Positions 1 through 9,453 of a DNA stretch of 64,000 bases are shown here, piece after piece (position 1 is the stretch's first letter; every line of letters begins with the position of its first letter). The DNA is from Bacteriovoracaceae bacterium. Lineage in GTDB: Bacteria; Bdellovibrionota; Bacteriovoracia; Bacteriovoracales; Bacteriovoracaceae. The DNA is taken from positions 1-64,000 of the forward strand of contig CANFHC010000005.1 in assembly GCA_947446575.1 (NCBI GenBank). Reading direction: 5' to 3'. The translations under genes and the position numbers were made by a program. The notes under the pieces are model-generated. The model saw only the letters and a list, made by a program, of their open reading frames with translations. It was not told where the DNA came from and searched no databases.

Positions 1-153
1 AACGCTGGAGTAGAAATGGTAATGCCAGGGGACAACACAACATTTAAAGTTGAGTTGATTTCAAAAGTTGCAATGGAAAAATCACTACGTTTCGCAATTC
101 GCGAAGGTGGTCGTACCATTGGTGCTGGTACTGTTGCTGAAATTTTAGATTAA
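1..153 (+). CDS. tuf: Elongation factor Tu, C-terminal end (partial)
   Basis: Only the last 50 codons are present; the gene begins left of the window. The visible residues form the end of EF-Tu domain 3, including the typical [10 protein letters not shown] stretch and the closing block [19 protein letters not shown]-Tu delivers aminoacyl-tRNA to the ribosome as a GTP complex. Its place just ahead of rpsJ is the classical str-S10 junction of bacteria. Confidence 0.97.
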   Translation, partial: NAGVEMVMPGDNTTFKVELISKVAMEKSLRFAIREGGRTIGAGTVAEILD

Positions 154-168
154 TTTTAAAGAAAAGAG

Positions 169-196
169 TATGCGGTCCTTGACAAAGGGCCGCATA
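169..196 (+). promoter_or_regulatory. Hairpin between tuf and rpsJ, with a -35-like box in its loop
   Basis: A 10-bp inverted repeat (TATGCGGTCC / GGGCCGCATA, one G-T pair) encloses an 8-nt loop. No T-run follows, so it is not a standard intrinsic terminator. The loop begins TTGACA (179-184), a perfect -35 hexamer, and a weak -10-like TAAAAA lies 17 nt downstream. It may be an S10-operon leader structure, a processing site, or a promoter overlapping a hairpin; the sequence alone does not decide. Confidence 0.5.
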
Positions 197-239
197 CAAA
201 ATAAAAAGTCAAAAACAAAAAATAAGGATCGAAGATATT

Positions 240-548
240 ATGAAAGCTACAAGACTAAGAATTAAGTTGCGTGCATACGATCACAAGCTATTGGACACTT
301 CAGTAAATGAAATCGTTCAAACAGCTAAAGAAACAGGTGCTAGAGTAGCAGGACCAATACCTCTACCTACAGAAATTAATAAATTTACAGTTCTTCGTTC
401 TCCTCACATTGACAAAAAATCACGTGAACAGTTCGAAATGAGAACTCATAAAAGATTGGTTGATATTATTGAACCAACTCAACAGACTATTGATCAACTA
501 ATGAAGCTTGATCTCTCTTCTGGGGTTGACGTAGAGATTAAGTACTAG
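240..548 (+). CDS. rpsJ: 30S ribosomal protein S10
   Basis: At 102 residues this is full length for bacterial S10. It opens with the typical [15 protein letters not shown] segment and carries the conserved GPIPLPT loop. S10 is part of the 30S head and, with NusB, of the antitermination complex. It is the first gene of the S10 operon, and the roughly 85-nt gap from tuf holds a hairpin. Confidence 0.98.
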   Translation: MKATRLRIKLRAYDHKLLDTSVNEIVQTAKETGARVAGPIPLPTEINKFTVLRSPHIDKKSREQFEMRTHKRLVDIIEPTQQTIDQLMKLDLSSGVDVEIKY

Positions 549-633
549 TAAAACAGTTAAACTTTTTAATAAGTAAAAATAATAAAAACCATGAACGCAT
601 CCCTTAGAGTAGGGTGATGCTGTGGAGGAAAAG

Positions 634-1284
634 ATGTCTGATGCAAAGATAGCTTTAGATGCCGTATTCGGTGTTAAAGCGGGAATGACTAGAGTTTTTG
701 ATGAAAACGGAAATCACATCCCAGTTACTGTCGTTAAAATTATCCCTAACTTAATCACGCAAGTTAAGACTACTGACAAAGATGGATACAATGCTTATCA
801 AGTCGGTTACGGTGAAAAGCGTGAAGCTCTTCTAAACAAGCCAAATAAAGGAATTCTTGCAAAAGCAGGCGTTTCTAAAAACGTTACACATTTTTCTGAA
901 GTAAAGTCTGATGCTGTTGAGGCATCTAATCTAGGAAAAGAAGTTGATATTGCAACTTTTACTCCCGGTACATATGTAGACGTTACTGGTGAATCAAAAG
1001 GTAAAGGCTTCGCTGGAGTTATGAAAAGATATAACTTCCGCGGTGGTCCAGCATCTCACGGTTCACACTTTCACAGAAGAGTAGGATCGATCGGTAACAG
1101 AGCAACTCCAGGACGTGTATTCAGAGGCAAGAAAATGCCAGGACACATGGGTGTTGATCAAAAAACAGTACAAAATATGGTAGTTGTTGAAGTAAATCTT
1201 GCCAAAGGTTACTTACTCTTAAAAGGGTCAGTTCCTGGTGGAAAAGAAGGATTTATTAAAATTTCTAAGGCCATGAAGAAGTAA
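634..1284 (+). CDS. rplC: 50S ribosomal protein L3
   Basis: Assembly protein near the peptidyl-transferase centre. The family block GKGFAGVMKRYNFRGG and the following ASHGSHFHR are intact. A GTG four codons upstream is also in frame, but the Shine-Dalgarno GGAGG lies inside that extension and sits properly before the ATG used here, giving 216 residues. Second gene of the S10 operon. Confidence 0.96.
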   Translation: MSDAKIALDAVFGVKAGMTRVFDENGNHIPVTVVKIIPNLITQVKTTDKDGYNAYQVGYGEKREALLNKPNKGILAKAGVSKNVTHFSEVKSDAVEASNLGKEVDIATFTPGTYVDVTGESKGKGFAGVMKRYNFRGGPASHGSHFHRRVGSIGNRATPGRVFRGKKMPGHMGVDQKTVQNMVVVEVNLAKGYLLLKGSVPGGKEGFIKISKAMKK

Positions 1285-1302
1285 TTAGATTAGAGGTCTA
1301 AA

Positions 1303-1920
1303 ATGACAGAATTAAATGTATTAAACAGTAAATTTGAAAATAAAGAAAAAATAAAAGTTGATTTTGAATTCACTCCGGATTTAATCAACGTTCCAGTTGT
1401 ACATCAGGTTGTAAAAGCAACTCTTGCAGGAAGAAGACAAGGGAATGCTCATACAAAAAATAAATCTGAAGTACGTGGTGGTGGTAAAAAGCCATTCAAG
1501 CAAAAAGGAACAGGTAATGCTCGTCAAGGGTCTACACGTTCACCTTTAATGCCTGGTGGGGGGACAGTTTTTGGTCCAAAACACAGATCTTTTGAGCAAA
1601 AAGTTAACAAAAAAGTTGTTCTTAATGCCCTTAAGTCGGTTTTAGTTGATAAGCAATTGGCTGGAAAGTTGATCATCGTTGACACACTTTCTACTACTGG
1701 AAAAACAAAAGAAATGGCTGCTCTTCTTGAATCAAAAAATCTACTAAACGCTTTGGTAGTAACTTTAGATTCATCTAGTTTGGCAATTAGAGCTACTAAA
1801 AACATTAGAACGGCTAAAGCGCTTGGTGTTGATAACATGAGTGTTTATGAAGCTGTAAAATATGAAAATTTAATTATGGAAAAGCAAGCTTTTGAAAAGC
1901 TAGCTAAAAAGTTGGTGTAA
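1303..1920 (+). CDS. rplD: 50S ribosomal protein L4
   Basis: 205 residues. The extended tunnel loop is recognisable by GRRQGNAHTKNKSEVRGGG and KPFKQKGTGNARQGS. In enterobacteria L4 also represses the S10 operon through the mRNA leader; whether that applies here is unknown. It sits 2 nt before rplW. Confidence 0.97.
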   Translation: MTELNVLNSKFENKEKIKVDFEFTPDLINVPVVHQVVKATLAGRRQGNAHTKNKSEVRGGGKKPFKQKGTGNARQGSTRSPLMPGGGTVFGPKHRSFEQKVNKKVVLNALKSVLVDKQLAGKLIIVDTLSTTGKTKEMAALLESKNLLNALVVTLDSSSLAIRATKNIRTAKALGVDNMSVYEAVKYENLIMEKQAFEKLAKKLV

Positions 1921-1922
1921 TC

Positions 1923-2213
1923 ATGGCTGCAATAAATGATGTAATTGTAAAACCTCTTATTACTGAGAAAATTTCAGCAGATTCAGACGCTCATAATCGT
2001 TATGGATTTGTTGTGAACTTAAAAGCAAATAAGAACCAAATAAAAAACGCAATCGAATCTTTTTATGATGTCAGAGTTGTTGCAATTAGAACTGCAATCA
2101 TTCCAGGTAAAACAAAAAGAACTTCAAAGTCTGTTAAGAAGACATCTTCTTATAAGAAAGCTTTAGTGCAATTAGCACAAGGGCAAAAAATTGAGTTTTT
2201 CAAAGGTATTTAG
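1923..2213 (+). CDS. rplW: 50S ribosomal protein L23
   Basis: 96 residues, normal for the family, with the opening VIVKPLITEKI and the KTKRTSKS basic segment. L23 lies at the peptide exit and is the docking site for trigger factor and SRP. Confidence 0.97.
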   Translation: MAAINDVIVKPLITEKISADSDAHNRYGFVVNLKANKNQIKNAIESFYDVRVVAIRTAIIPGKTKRTSKSVKKTSSYKKALVQLAQGQKIEFFKGI

Positions 2214-2239
2214 TTAAAAGGAATTTTTAAGGATATTTT

Positions 2240-3064
2240 ATGGGAATTAAAAAATTTAGACCTATTACTCCGACACTAAGAAAAAAGCAAGTAATGGACA
2301 GCAAAGACCTTACAAAAGGTGTGAGCATACCAAGCAGGCTTTTAGAAATTAAAAAAATTCAAGCTGGGCGTAACAACCACGGAAGAATTACTGTTCGTCA
2401 CCAAGGTGGCGGTGTAAAGCAGAAATATAGAATTATTGATTTCAAGAGAAATAAAATTGAAATTCCAGCTACTGTTAAGGCAATTTGTTACGATCCAAAT
2501 CGTACTTGCAACATTGCTTTAGTTGTATACGCAGATGGTGCAACAAGCTTTATCCTAGCTCCATTAGGACTAGTGGTTGGCGATGTTGTAATTTCATCAG
2601 CGTCAGCCGATATTAAAGTTGGAAACTCAAAACTACTATCTGATATCCCAGTAGGAACGCTTGTGCACAACGTTGAACTGAGTCCAGGTGCTGGTGGGCA
2701 AATTGCACGCTCAGCTGGATCTTACGTTCAAGTTATGGCTAAAGAAGGTGAAGTTGCACTTCTTAGAATGCCTTCAGGTGAATTAAGAAGAGTGAAATCA
2801 AACTGTCGCGCAACAATCGGACAGGTTGGAAATTTAGATCACGAGAAAGTTAACCGCGGTAAAGCTGGTATCACAAGAAAACTTGGTATTAGACCAACTG
2901 TTCGCGGGGTTGTAATGAACCCAGTGGATCACCCGATGGGTGGTGGTGAGGGTAGAACTTCTGGTGGTAGACATCCATGTACTCCATGGGGACTTCAAAC
3001 TCGTGGTTTCAAAACTCGCAAAAACAAAAGAACAGATAAATTTATCGTTAAGAGAAGAAAATAA
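2240..3064 (+). CDS. rplB: 50S ribosomal protein L2
   Basis: 274 residues, full length. The C-terminal [18 protein letters not shown] block contains the histidine implicated in peptidyl-transferase-centre function in other bacteria. The basic N-terminus and the [16 protein letters not shown] segment are typical rRNA-binding parts. Confidence 0.98.
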   Translation: MGIKKFRPITPTLRKKQVMDSKDLTKGVSIPSRLLEIKKIQAGRNNHGRITVRHQGGGVKQKYRIIDFKRNKIEIPATVKAICYDPNRTCNIALVVYADGATSFILAPLGLVVGDVVISSASADIKVGNSKLLSDIPVGTLVHNVELSPGAGGQIARSAGSYVQVMAKEGEVALLRMPSGELRRVKSNCRATIGQVGNLDHEKVNRGKAGITRKLGIRPTVRGVVMNPVDHPMGGGEGRTSGGRHPCTPWGLQTRGFKTRKNKRTDKFIVKRRK

Positions 3065-3081
3065 TTTAGGGAGTTTTTTTT

Positions 3082-3366
3082 ATGGCTCGATCGCTTAAGA
3101 AAGGACCTTTCGTAGATACACATTTGCTAAAAAAAGTTGCTGGAATCTCAAATGATTCTAACAAAGCTAGCAAGGTTATTAAGACTTGGTCACGTCGCTC
3201 AACTGTGGTTCCTGAATTTATCGGGATTACGTTTGCTGTACATAACGGGAAAAAATTTATTCCAGTTTACGTAACAGACAACATGATTGGCCACAAGCTT
3301 GGGGAATTTGCTTTAACAAGAACTTTTCATGGCCACGGTGCTGATAAGAAAGTTGCTAAGAAATAA
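3082..3366 (+). CDS. rpsS: 30S ribosomal protein S19
   Basis: 94 residues, starting with the hallmark [10 protein letters not shown] and containing TWSRRST and [11 protein letters not shown]. It binds 16S rRNA in the 30S head together with S13, which is encoded later in this cluster. Confidence 0.98.
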   Translation: MARSLKKGPFVDTHLLKKVAGISNDSNKASKVIKTWSRRSTVVPEFIGITFAVHNGKKFIPVYVTDNMIGHKLGEFALTRTFHGHGADKKVAKK

Positions 3367-3387
3367 TTAATTTTTGGAGAGGGGCTT

Positions 3388-3723
3388 ATGGCCATTAAAG
3401 TAAAAAATAATAATGTTGGGATTGCACCAAGAAAAATCAGACAAGTTTGTGATTTAATCAGAAACAAAAAAGCTTCTGATGCAATCAAGATTTTAAGATT
3501 TTGCGAAAAGAAAGAAATCGCAATCGTTCTTACTAAGTTAATCAATAGTGGTCTTGCGATCGCTAATGAAACGAACAAGTACGATCTTGATAATTTAGTT
3601 GTTGGGACAATCTTTACAGATGAAGGGCCAATGCTAAAGAGAATCATGCCTAGAGCTCAAGGGCGTGCATACAAAATTAGAAAAAGAACAAGTCACGTTA
3701 CAGTTGTTTTAAAAGAAGCATAG
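3388..3723 (+). CDS. rplV: 50S ribosomal protein L22
   Basis: 111 residues. The C-terminal beta-hairpin that lines the exit tunnel is seen as PMLKRIMPRAQGRAYKIRKR. A purine-rich site (GGAGAGGGGC) precedes the ATG. Confidence 0.97.
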   Translation: MAIKVKNNNVGIAPRKIRQVCDLIRNKKASDAIKILRFCEKKEIAIVLTKLINSGLAIANETNKYDLDNLVVGTIFTDEGPMLKRIMPRAQGRAYKIRKRTSHVTVVLKEA

Positions 3724-3733
3724 GAAGGGATAA

Positions 3734-4360
3734 ATGGGACAAAAAGTACATCCTTACGGTTTTAGATTAGGTTATATCAAGTCTTGGCACTCAAGCTGGT
3801 ACGCAAAAGATAGATATGCTGACCTTCTTCATGAAGATCTAAAAATGAGAACTTATATTGAAAAGAATATGAAGAGCGCTGCTGTTGCAAGCATCGATAT
3901 CTCAAGAACTTCTGATCAAGTAAAAGTAACAGTAAATACAGCAAAACCTGGTATTGCTATCGGGAAAAAAGGAACAGGAATCGAAAAGATTAGAAATGAT
4001 CTTAAAAAGATGACAACTGGAACTTTAATTTTCAATATCGCTGAAGTTAAGAGACCAGATGCTGATGCAAAATTAATTGCAGAAAACATCGCCCAACAAC
4101 TTGAAAAGCGCGTAGCCTTCAGACGTGCAATGAAAAAAGTTATGCAATCTGCTTTTAGAGCAGGTGTAAAAGGAATAAAAGTTAGAACTTCAGGAAGACT
4201 TGGTGGAGCAGAAATGGCTCGTACTGAGGGATATGCTGAAAGAAAAGTACCACTTCATACACTAAGAGCTGACATTGACTACAATACGGCTGAAGCAATG
4301 ACTACTTACGGAATCATTGGTGTGAAGGTTTGGGTTTATAAGGGCGAGATTTATAAATAA
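3734..4360 (+). CDS. rpsC: 30S ribosomal protein S3
   Basis: 208 residues. It starts [13 protein letters not shown], has a type-II KH domain with the loop [12 protein letters not shown], and the C-terminal segment [20 protein letters not shown]. It helps form the mRNA entry channel. It is slightly shorter than the E. coli protein because the basic tail is short. Confidence 0.98.
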   Translation: MGQKVHPYGFRLGYIKSWHSSWYAKDRYADLLHEDLKMRTYIEKNMKSAAVASIDISRTSDQVKVTVNTAKPGIAIGKKGTGIEKIRNDLKKMTTGTLIFNIAEVKRPDADAKLIAENIAQQLEKRVAFRRAMKKVMQSAFRAGVKGIKVRTSGRLGGAEMARTEGYAERKVPLHTLRADIDYNTAEAMTTYGIIGVKVWVYKGEIYK

Positions 4361-4396
4361 AATTTATAAATTGATAAAAATAAATAGAGGTTTCTC

Positions 4397-4816
4397 ATGT
4401 TAAGTCCTAAAAGAGTAAGATTTAGAAAACAACAAAAAGGCAGAATGATGGGTGCCGCAACTCGCGGTAACACAGTAAGCTTTGGTGAATACGGCCTACA
4501 AGCTACAACTTGTGGATATATCACAAATAGACAAATTGAAGCAGCTAGAATTGCAATTTCAAGAAAAATGAAACGTGGTGGAAATCTTTGGATCAAAATT
4601 TTTCCTGATAAGTCACTTTCTAGAAAGCCAGCTGAAGTTCGTATGGGTGGCGGTAAAGGTTCTCCAGAGACATGGGTAGCTGTAATCAGACCAGGAAGAA
4701 TCTTATTTGAAGTAGGTGGGCTTGATGCAGACATCAGTTTAGAGGCTCTAAGACTGGCAATGTATAAATTACCTATAAAAACTAAAGTTGTTCGAAAAGA
4801 AGACTTGTTAAAATAA
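4397..4816 (+). CDS. rplP: 50S ribosomal protein L16
   Basis: 139 residues. [17 protein letters not shown] and the [20 protein letters not shown] block, which contains the site equivalent to the hydroxylated arginine of E. coli L16, are present. It organises the A-site side of the 50S subunit. A GAGG site lies upstream of the ATG. Confidence 0.97.
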   Translation: MLSPKRVRFRKQQKGRMMGAATRGNTVSFGEYGLQATTCGYITNRQIEAARIAISRKMKRGGNLWIKIFPDKSLSRKPAEVRMGGGKGSPETWVAVIRPGRILFEVGGLDADISLEALRLAMYKLPIKTKVVRKEDLLK

Positions 4817-4865
4817 AAAAAAAATGTAATAAGGCGCAAGCCGATAAATTTTTTGGAAAGACAAT

Positions 4866-5057
4866 ATGATCACAATTGATGATGTAAAGAAATTAAATAC
4901 AAAAGAAGTTTCAAAGAAGCTTTTGGAATTGAAGAAAGAATTACTTACTTTTAAAATCCAATCTTCTGTCTCTGGTGCTGAAAAACCACACAGAAAACAA
5001 CTTATTAAAAAAGACATTGCTAGACTTTTGACTTTTAGCAAACAGCTAAATAAATAG
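4866..5057 (+). CDS. rpmC: 50S ribosomal protein L29
   Basis: 63 residues, two helices, with the typical ELLTFKIQ...[15 protein letters not shown] pattern. It lies near the tunnel exit beside L23. Position between rplP and rpsQ supports the call. Confidence 0.95.
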   Translation: MITIDDVKKLNTKEVSKKLLELKKELLTFKIQSSVSGAEKPHRKQLIKKDIARLLTFSKQLNK

Positions 5058-5068
5058 GACACTCGGAT

Positions 5069-5317
5069 ATGAGCACAGAAAAAACATTTAAAAAGACACT
5101 TGATGGAATTGTTGTAAGTGACAAAAACGAAAAAACAATTGTTGTTAAAGTTACAAGAAGATTTAAAGATGCCGTTTACAGCAAATTTGTAAGCACATCA
5201 AAAAAATACCACGTACATGACGAAGCTTCTAAAGCAAAAATCGGTGATGCAGTGACTATTATTGAATCTCGTCCGTACTCGAAATTAAAGAAATGGGAAT
5301 TGTTTAAAGTTAACTAA
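5069..5317 (+). CDS. rpsQ: 30S ribosomal protein S17
   Basis: 82 residues with an OB fold. Motifs are [19 protein letters not shown] and a C-terminal [13 protein letters not shown]. Primary 16S rRNA binder; canonical position between rpmC and rplN. Confidence 0.97.
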   Translation: MSTEKTFKKTLDGIVVSDKNEKTIVVKVTRRFKDAVYSKFVSTSKKYHVHDEASKAKIGDAVTIIESRPYSKLKKWELFKVN

Positions 5318-5328
5318 GGGATAAAGTT

Positions 5329-5697
5329 ATGATCCAAATGCAAAGTAATCTAGATGTTGCTGACAACTCTGGAGCTAAAGTTGTTACATGTTTTAAAGTC
5401 CTTGGTGGTTCTAAAAGAACTTCTGCAGGTGTAGGCGATATTATCGTAGTTGCAGTTCAACAAGCTGTTACTGGCGGTAAAATTAAGAAAGGTGATGTAA
5501 AGAAAGCGGTAATTGTACGCACTGTTTATCCAATAAGAAGAGAAGACGGTTCATACATTCAATTCGACACAAACAGTGTAGTTATCATTAACAATGCTAA
5601 CGAACCTGTTGGAACTCGTATTTTTGGGCCAGTAGCAAGAGAGTTAAGAGCAAGAAATTTTACAAAAATTTGTTCACTAGCTCCTGAAGTATTATAA
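5329..5697 (+). CDS. rplN: 50S ribosomal protein L14
   Basis: 122 residues, the invariant family length. Begins [17 protein letters not shown] and ends with [22 protein letters not shown]. Part of intersubunit bridges and the site where the silencing factor RsfS binds in other bacteria. Confidence 0.98.
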   Translation: MIQMQSNLDVADNSGAKVVTCFKVLGGSKRTSAGVGDIIVVAVQQAVTGGKIKKGDVKKAVIVRTVYPIRREDGSYIQFDTNSVVIINNANEPVGTRIFGPVARELRARNFTKICSLAPEVL

Positions 5698-5717
5698 GTT
5701 ATTAAGGTATAGAAGTT

Positions 5718-6029
5718 ATGAAAAAATTAAAAGTAAATGATGAAGTAATTGTAACAACTGGAAAAAATGCTGGTAAAACTGGAAAGATTACATCTTTAAA
5801 CAGAAAAACCAACAAGTTGACGGTTGACGGTGTGAATGAAGTAAAGAGAGCTGTTAAGCCAAGTCAACAAAGTCCAGAAGGTGGATTTGTTACAAAGAGC
5901 CTACCAATCGATTCAAGCAATGTTTCTTTAATCAGCCCAAAAACTAAAAAACCGACAAAAGTTAAATTCGTTGTTGGAAAAGATAATAAAAAATCTAGAA
6001 CATCTAAAAAATGTGGCGCTGTAATTTAA
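5718..6029 (+). CDS. rplX: 50S ribosomal protein L24
   Basis: 103 residues with a KOW motif near the N-terminus ([18 protein letters not shown]). It is an early 50S assembly protein. The C-terminal [11 protein letters not shown] tail is normal for the family. Confidence 0.96.
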   Translation: MKKLKVNDEVIVTTGKNAGKTGKITSLNRKTNKLTVDGVNEVKRAVKPSQQSPEGGFVTKSLPIDSSNVSLISPKTKKPTKVKFVVGKDNKKSRTSKKCGAVI

Positions 6030-6041
6030 TAGGGATTATTT

Positions 6042-6581
6042 ATGAGTAGAATTAAAGAAATATATAAAAAAGAAGTTGTTCCGGGATTGGTCAAAAAATT
6101 TGGCTATTCTAACGTACACATGATTCCAAAGATTGAAAAAATCGTTGTTAACTGTGTAACTAAAGATGCTGTTTCAAATTCTAAAGTTGTTGATTCAATC
6201 GTTAATGATTTAGGTGCAATTACAGGCCAAAAACCAGTTATTGCTAGAGCTAAATCATCTATTGCTTCTTTTAAAGTTCGTGAAGGTATGCCACTTGGTG
6301 CTTCAGTAACTTTGAGAGGGGAAAAGATGTACGAATTCCTTGATAGATTAATCTCAATATCTCTTCCAAGAGTAAGAGACTTTAGGGGCGTGTCTTCAAA
6401 AGGATTCGACGGAAAAGGAAATTATACTCTTGGATTAAAAGAGCAAATTATTTTCCCAGAAATCAACTACGATAAAATTGATAAAATCAGAGGACTTGGT
6501 ATTTCAATCGTTACTTCAGCAAAAACTAACGATGAAGGAAGAGAGCTTTTAACATTGATTGGAATGCCTTTTAGAAAATAA
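6042..6581 (+). CDS. rplE: 50S ribosomal protein L5
   Basis: 179 residues. Family blocks include [10 protein letters not shown], the [14 protein letters not shown] segment and [17 protein letters not shown]. It binds 5S rRNA and contacts P-site tRNA. Confidence 0.98.
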   Translation: MSRIKEIYKKEVVPGLVKKFGYSNVHMIPKIEKIVVNCVTKDAVSNSKVVDSIVNDLGAITGQKPVIARAKSSIASFKVREGMPLGASVTLRGEKMYEFLDRLISISLPRVRDFRGVSSKGFDGKGNYTLGLKEQIIFPEINYDKIDKIRGLGISIVTSAKTNDEGRELLTLIGMPFRK

Positions 6582-6593
6582 CGGAGAAGTTAA

Positions 6594-6779
6594 ATGGCTA
6601 GATTAGCTAAAATTATTGCAAATGATAAAAAACCAAAGTTCCAGGTTAGACATAGAAATAGATGTGAACACTGTGGTAGACCAAGAGCTTTCATCAGAAT
6701 GTTTAAACTATGCAGAGTTTGCTTCAGAAATCTTTCCCTTAAAGGAATGGTTCCTGGTGTAACGAAGTCTAGCTGGTAA
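6594..6779 (+). CDS. rpsN: 30S ribosomal protein S14, short zinc-binding type
   Basis: Only 61 residues, against about 100 in the zinc-free E. coli form. Two CxxC pairs (CEHCGRPRAF and CRVCF) make the zinc knuckle of the short type, often named rpsZ or rpsN type Z. The gene keeps its normal place between rplE and rpsH. Confidence 0.97.
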   Translation: MARLAKIIANDKKPKFQVRHRNRCEHCGRPRAFIRMFKLCRVCFRNLSLKGMVPGVTKSSW

Positions 6780-6799
6780 TTAAGGATTAAGAGGAATAT

Positions 6800-7183
6800 A
6801 TGCAAACAGATCCAATTTCAAACATGCTTACTGTTATTAGAAACGGTGTAAGCGCAGGACATGAAAAAGTTGAATTTCCTGCAAGTAAAATTCAAGCAGC
6901 AATTTGTAAAGTTTTAAAAGACGAAGGTTTTATTAAGTCTTTCAAGATCATTGCGAAAGCTCCAAATGATATCAAAATTAAAGTTGCTCTTAAAGAAGGT
7001 GCAATCGTAGGCTTAAGCCGTGTTTCAAGACCAGGCTTAAGAAGATATAGCAGTTATGATTCATTCACTCGTGTAATGAGTGGTTTAGGTGTTTCAATTG
7101 TTTCTACTTCAAAGGGAGTTATGTCTTCTCGCGAAGCTAAGAAAAACAAAGTTGGCGGAGAAGTTCTCTGCAACATTTGGTAG
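6800..7183 (+). CDS. rpsH: 30S ribosomal protein S8
   Basis: 127 residues. Starts with DPISNMLTVIRNG and ends with the family signature STSKGVMSSREAKKNKVGGE. Binds the central domain of 16S rRNA and in E. coli represses the spc operon; regulation here is not visible. Confidence 0.97.
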   Translation: MQTDPISNMLTVIRNGVSAGHEKVEFPASKIQAAICKVLKDEGFIKSFKIIAKAPNDIKIKVALKEGAIVGLSRVSRPGLRRYSSYDSFTRVMSGLGVSIVSTSKGVMSSREAKKNKVGGEVLCNIW

Positions 7184-7195
7184 TAGGAGAATCTC

Positions 7196-7738
7196 ATGTC
7201 ACGTATTGGAAAAGTACCTGTTAATATTCCAGAAAAAGTAGAAGTAAATATTGCCAATGGTCTTATTACTGTAAAAGGTGCAAAAGGAACATTGACTCAT
7301 CAGTTAAACAATAATGTTATTGCAAAAATTGATGGAAAAATAATTACAGTTACTCCAAAAGATGAATCGGCTGAAGCTAGATCGCAATGGGGTACAGCTC
7401 GCACACTCGTTAACAATATGGTTGTTGGAGTTAGTACGGGATTTGTAAAATCTTTAGAATTCAATGGTGTTGGTTATAAGGCAGCAGTTAGTGGAAATAT
7501 GCTTAACTTAAGTTTAGGCTACTCTCATACTATCGACTTCCCACTTCCAGTAGGTATTACTGCAAAGGTTAACAAGAACCAAATTGATATTGAAGGATCA
7601 AATAAAGAATTAGTTGGGCAAGTTGCAGCTAAAGTTAGATCTTTCAGAGAGCCAGAACCATATAAAGGTAAAGGTGTTAAATATCTTGATGAAAAGATTA
7701 TTAGAAAGGCTGGAAAAGCCGGCGGTAAAGGTAAATAA
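7196..7738 (+). CDS. rplF: 50S ribosomal protein L6
   Basis: 180 residues, two repeated alpha-beta domains. MSRIGKVPVNIP at the front and FREPEPYKGKGVKYLDE at the back are characteristic. Located near the GTPase-associated region of the 50S subunit. Confidence 0.98.
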   Translation: MSRIGKVPVNIPEKVEVNIANGLITVKGAKGTLTHQLNNNVIAKIDGKIITVTPKDESAEARSQWGTARTLVNNMVVGVSTGFVKSLEFNGVGYKAAVSGNMLNLSLGYSHTIDFPLPVGITAKVNKNQIDIEGSNKELVGQVAAKVRSFREPEPYKGKGVKYLDEKIIRKAGKAGGKGK

Positions 7739-7762
7739 TTAATTACTTAGTGAGATCATTAT

Positions 7763-8137
7763 ATGAGAAAGCAATACGGTAAAGTAGTAAACAAAAAAGA
7801 TAAACAAAGACAGAAGAGAAGACTGACTATTAGAAATAAAATCAGTGGAACTTCTGAGAGACCTCGAATTTGCGCAATGAGATCTAATAAACATATTACT
7901 GTGCAAGTAATTGATGACACAAAATCAGTTAGTTTGTTTACGGTAAGTACATTTGGAAAATCAGCAGCAGCTGATAGTTGCAATATCGAAGGTGCAAAAA
8001 AAGTTGGTGCCAAAGTTGCTGAAGTAATGAAATCTAAAAATCTAAACGCGGCTGTGTTTGATAGAGCTGGTTATAGATATACAGGTGTAGTTGCTGCGCT
8101 TGTACAGAGTATTAGAGAAAGCGGAATCCAGGTTTAG
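7763..8137 (+). CDS. rplR: 50S ribosomal protein L18
   Basis: 124 residues with a basic N-terminus and the [21 protein letters not shown] and [15 protein letters not shown] blocks. It binds 5S rRNA together with L5. Follows rplF at 24 nt. Confidence 0.97.
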   Translation: MRKQYGKVVNKKDKQRQKRRLTIRNKISGTSERPRICAMRSNKHITVQVIDDTKSVSLFTVSTFGKSAAADSCNIEGAKKVGAKVAEVMKSKNLNAAVFDRAGYRYTGVVAALVQSIRESGIQV

Positions 8138-8145
8138 GAGTTAAT

Positions 8146-8739
8146 ATGTCTGAAGAAATTTCTGTAATTGAAGAATTTGAATCTGAAGCGAGCGAAAAGA
8201 AAGGCGGCAAAAGAAGAGGTCCTCCTCCTCCAAAGAAAAAAGCTCCTGCTCAGGGAACTGAGTTAGAAGAAAGAGTTGTCGCTGTTAACCGCGTTGCTAA
8301 AGTCGTTAAGGGTGGTAGAAGATTTTCTTTTTCTGCACTCATGATCGTTGGTGATAAAAAAGGTAAAGTTGGATATGGTTTAGGAAAAGCAAAAGAAGTT
8401 CCTGAAGCTATCAGAAAAGCTACTCAAGAAGCTTATAAAAATATGATAACTGTTCCACTTGATAATGGAACTATTCCACACGAAATCTTGGGTGAATTCG
8501 ATGCAGGAAAAATCCTATTTAAACCAGCAGCAAACGGTACTGGGGTAAAAGCAGCAGGAGCTTGTCGTTCAATTCTTGAGCTTGCAGGTGTACATAACAT
8601 TTTAACAAAGTCATTACGTGGAAATAATCCGCACAACGTAGTTAAAGCAACTTTCAAGGCATTAAAAGGTCTTAGATCAGTTGAACAAATTGCACTAAGC
8701 AGAGACAAAAGCGTAAAGGGATTAAGAGTTAAAAATTAA
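8146..8739 (+). CDS. rpsE: 30S ribosomal protein S5 with an N-terminal extension
   Basis: 197 residues, about 30 longer than E. coli S5. The S5 core starts at [20 protein letters not shown] and keeps the [17 protein letters not shown] and [13 protein letters not shown] blocks. The extra front is an acidic start followed by a basic/proline run ([15 protein letters not shown]). S5 acts in decoding accuracy. The ATG has a good GGAG site 6 nt upstream, so the extension is likely translated. Confidence 0.96.
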   Translation: MSEEISVIEEFESEASEKKGGKRRGPPPPKKKAPAQGTELEERVVAVNRVAKVVKGGRRFSFSALMIVGDKKGKVGYGLGKAKEVPEAIRKATQEAYKNMITVPLDNGTIPHEILGEFDAGKILFKPAANGTGVKAAGACRSILELAGVHNILTKSLRGNNPHNVVKATFKALKGLRSVEQIALSRDKSVKGLRVKN

Positions 8740-8753
8740 TAACGGGAAATTTT

Positions 8754-8942
8754 ATGGCTAAGACAGCATCAAAAATAATAGTAAAACTAGTTAAAGGATT
8801 ACCTGGAACAACTAAAGGCGTTCAAGCGAACGTACGTGGTTTAGGATTGAGAAAAATTGGTCAAACTTCTGAATTGGAAAATACTCCAAGCGTAAGAGGA
8901 ATGATCAAGAAAATTATCCACATGCTAGAAATTCAAGAGTAA
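8754..8942 (+). CDS. rpmD: 50S ribosomal protein L30
   Basis: 62 residues, normal length. The IVKLVKGLPGT..GVQANVRGLGLRKIGQT pattern is typical. Non-essential in some bacteria, but in its standard position between rpsE and rplO. Confidence 0.95.
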   Translation: MAKTASKIIVKLVKGLPGTTKGVQANVRGLGLRKIGQTSELENTPSVRGMIKKIIHMLEIQE

Positions 8943-8977
8943 CTTGTAGCGATTTAGAATTTTAAGAAGGAATACGT

Positions 8978-9430
8978 ATGTTGACATTAAATAATCTACA
9001 AAGCCCGAAAGGTGCAAACAAAGCAACTAAGAGACTTGGTCGTGGTCAAGGTTCTGGACAAGGTACTCAGGCTGGTAAAGGACACAAAGGGCAGAAAGCA
9101 AGAAAAAGTGGTCACGTTAGATCGGGATTCGAAGGTAACAACCTTCCGCTTTACATGCGTCTACCGAAAAGAGGATTTAGTAATGTTAGATTCGCTGATC
9201 CATTTGCCGTAGTTACACTTGAAAATATTGAAGCGAAATTCAACAAATCTGAAACAGTTAACAGAGAAACGTTAATTGAAAAAAGATTATTGTCAGGAGC
9301 TGCAAAAAATTTAAATATTAAGGTCATCGGAAATATTGCATTAACAAAAGCTCTAAATTTTGAAGGCGTTTCAAAGTTTTCAAAAAAAGCTCTTGAATCA
9401 ATTAAAAACAGCTCTGGAACTGTAAAGTAG
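8978..9430 (+). CDS. rplO: 50S ribosomal protein L15
   Basis: 150 residues. The glycine/basic front (TKRLGRGQGSGQGTQAGKGH) and the LPKRGFSN segment are typical. It is a 23S assembly protein. GAAGGA precedes the start codon, and secY follows after 23 nt. Confidence 0.97.
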   Translation: MLTLNNLQSPKGANKATKRLGRGQGSGQGTQAGKGHKGQKARKSGHVRSGFEGNNLPLYMRLPKRGFSNVRFADPFAVVTLENIEAKFNKSETVNRETLIEKRLLSGAAKNLNIKVIGNIALTKALNFEGVSKFSKKALESIKNSSGTVK

Positions 9431-9453
9431 TTTTCAAGGAAGAAGGACTCTAG

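Noticed and set aside
1524-1838. Opposite-strand open frames in ribosomal genes (for example in rplD, rplB and rpsC)
   Set aside because: They have no ribosome site and lie entirely within strongly conserved genes; codon shadows.
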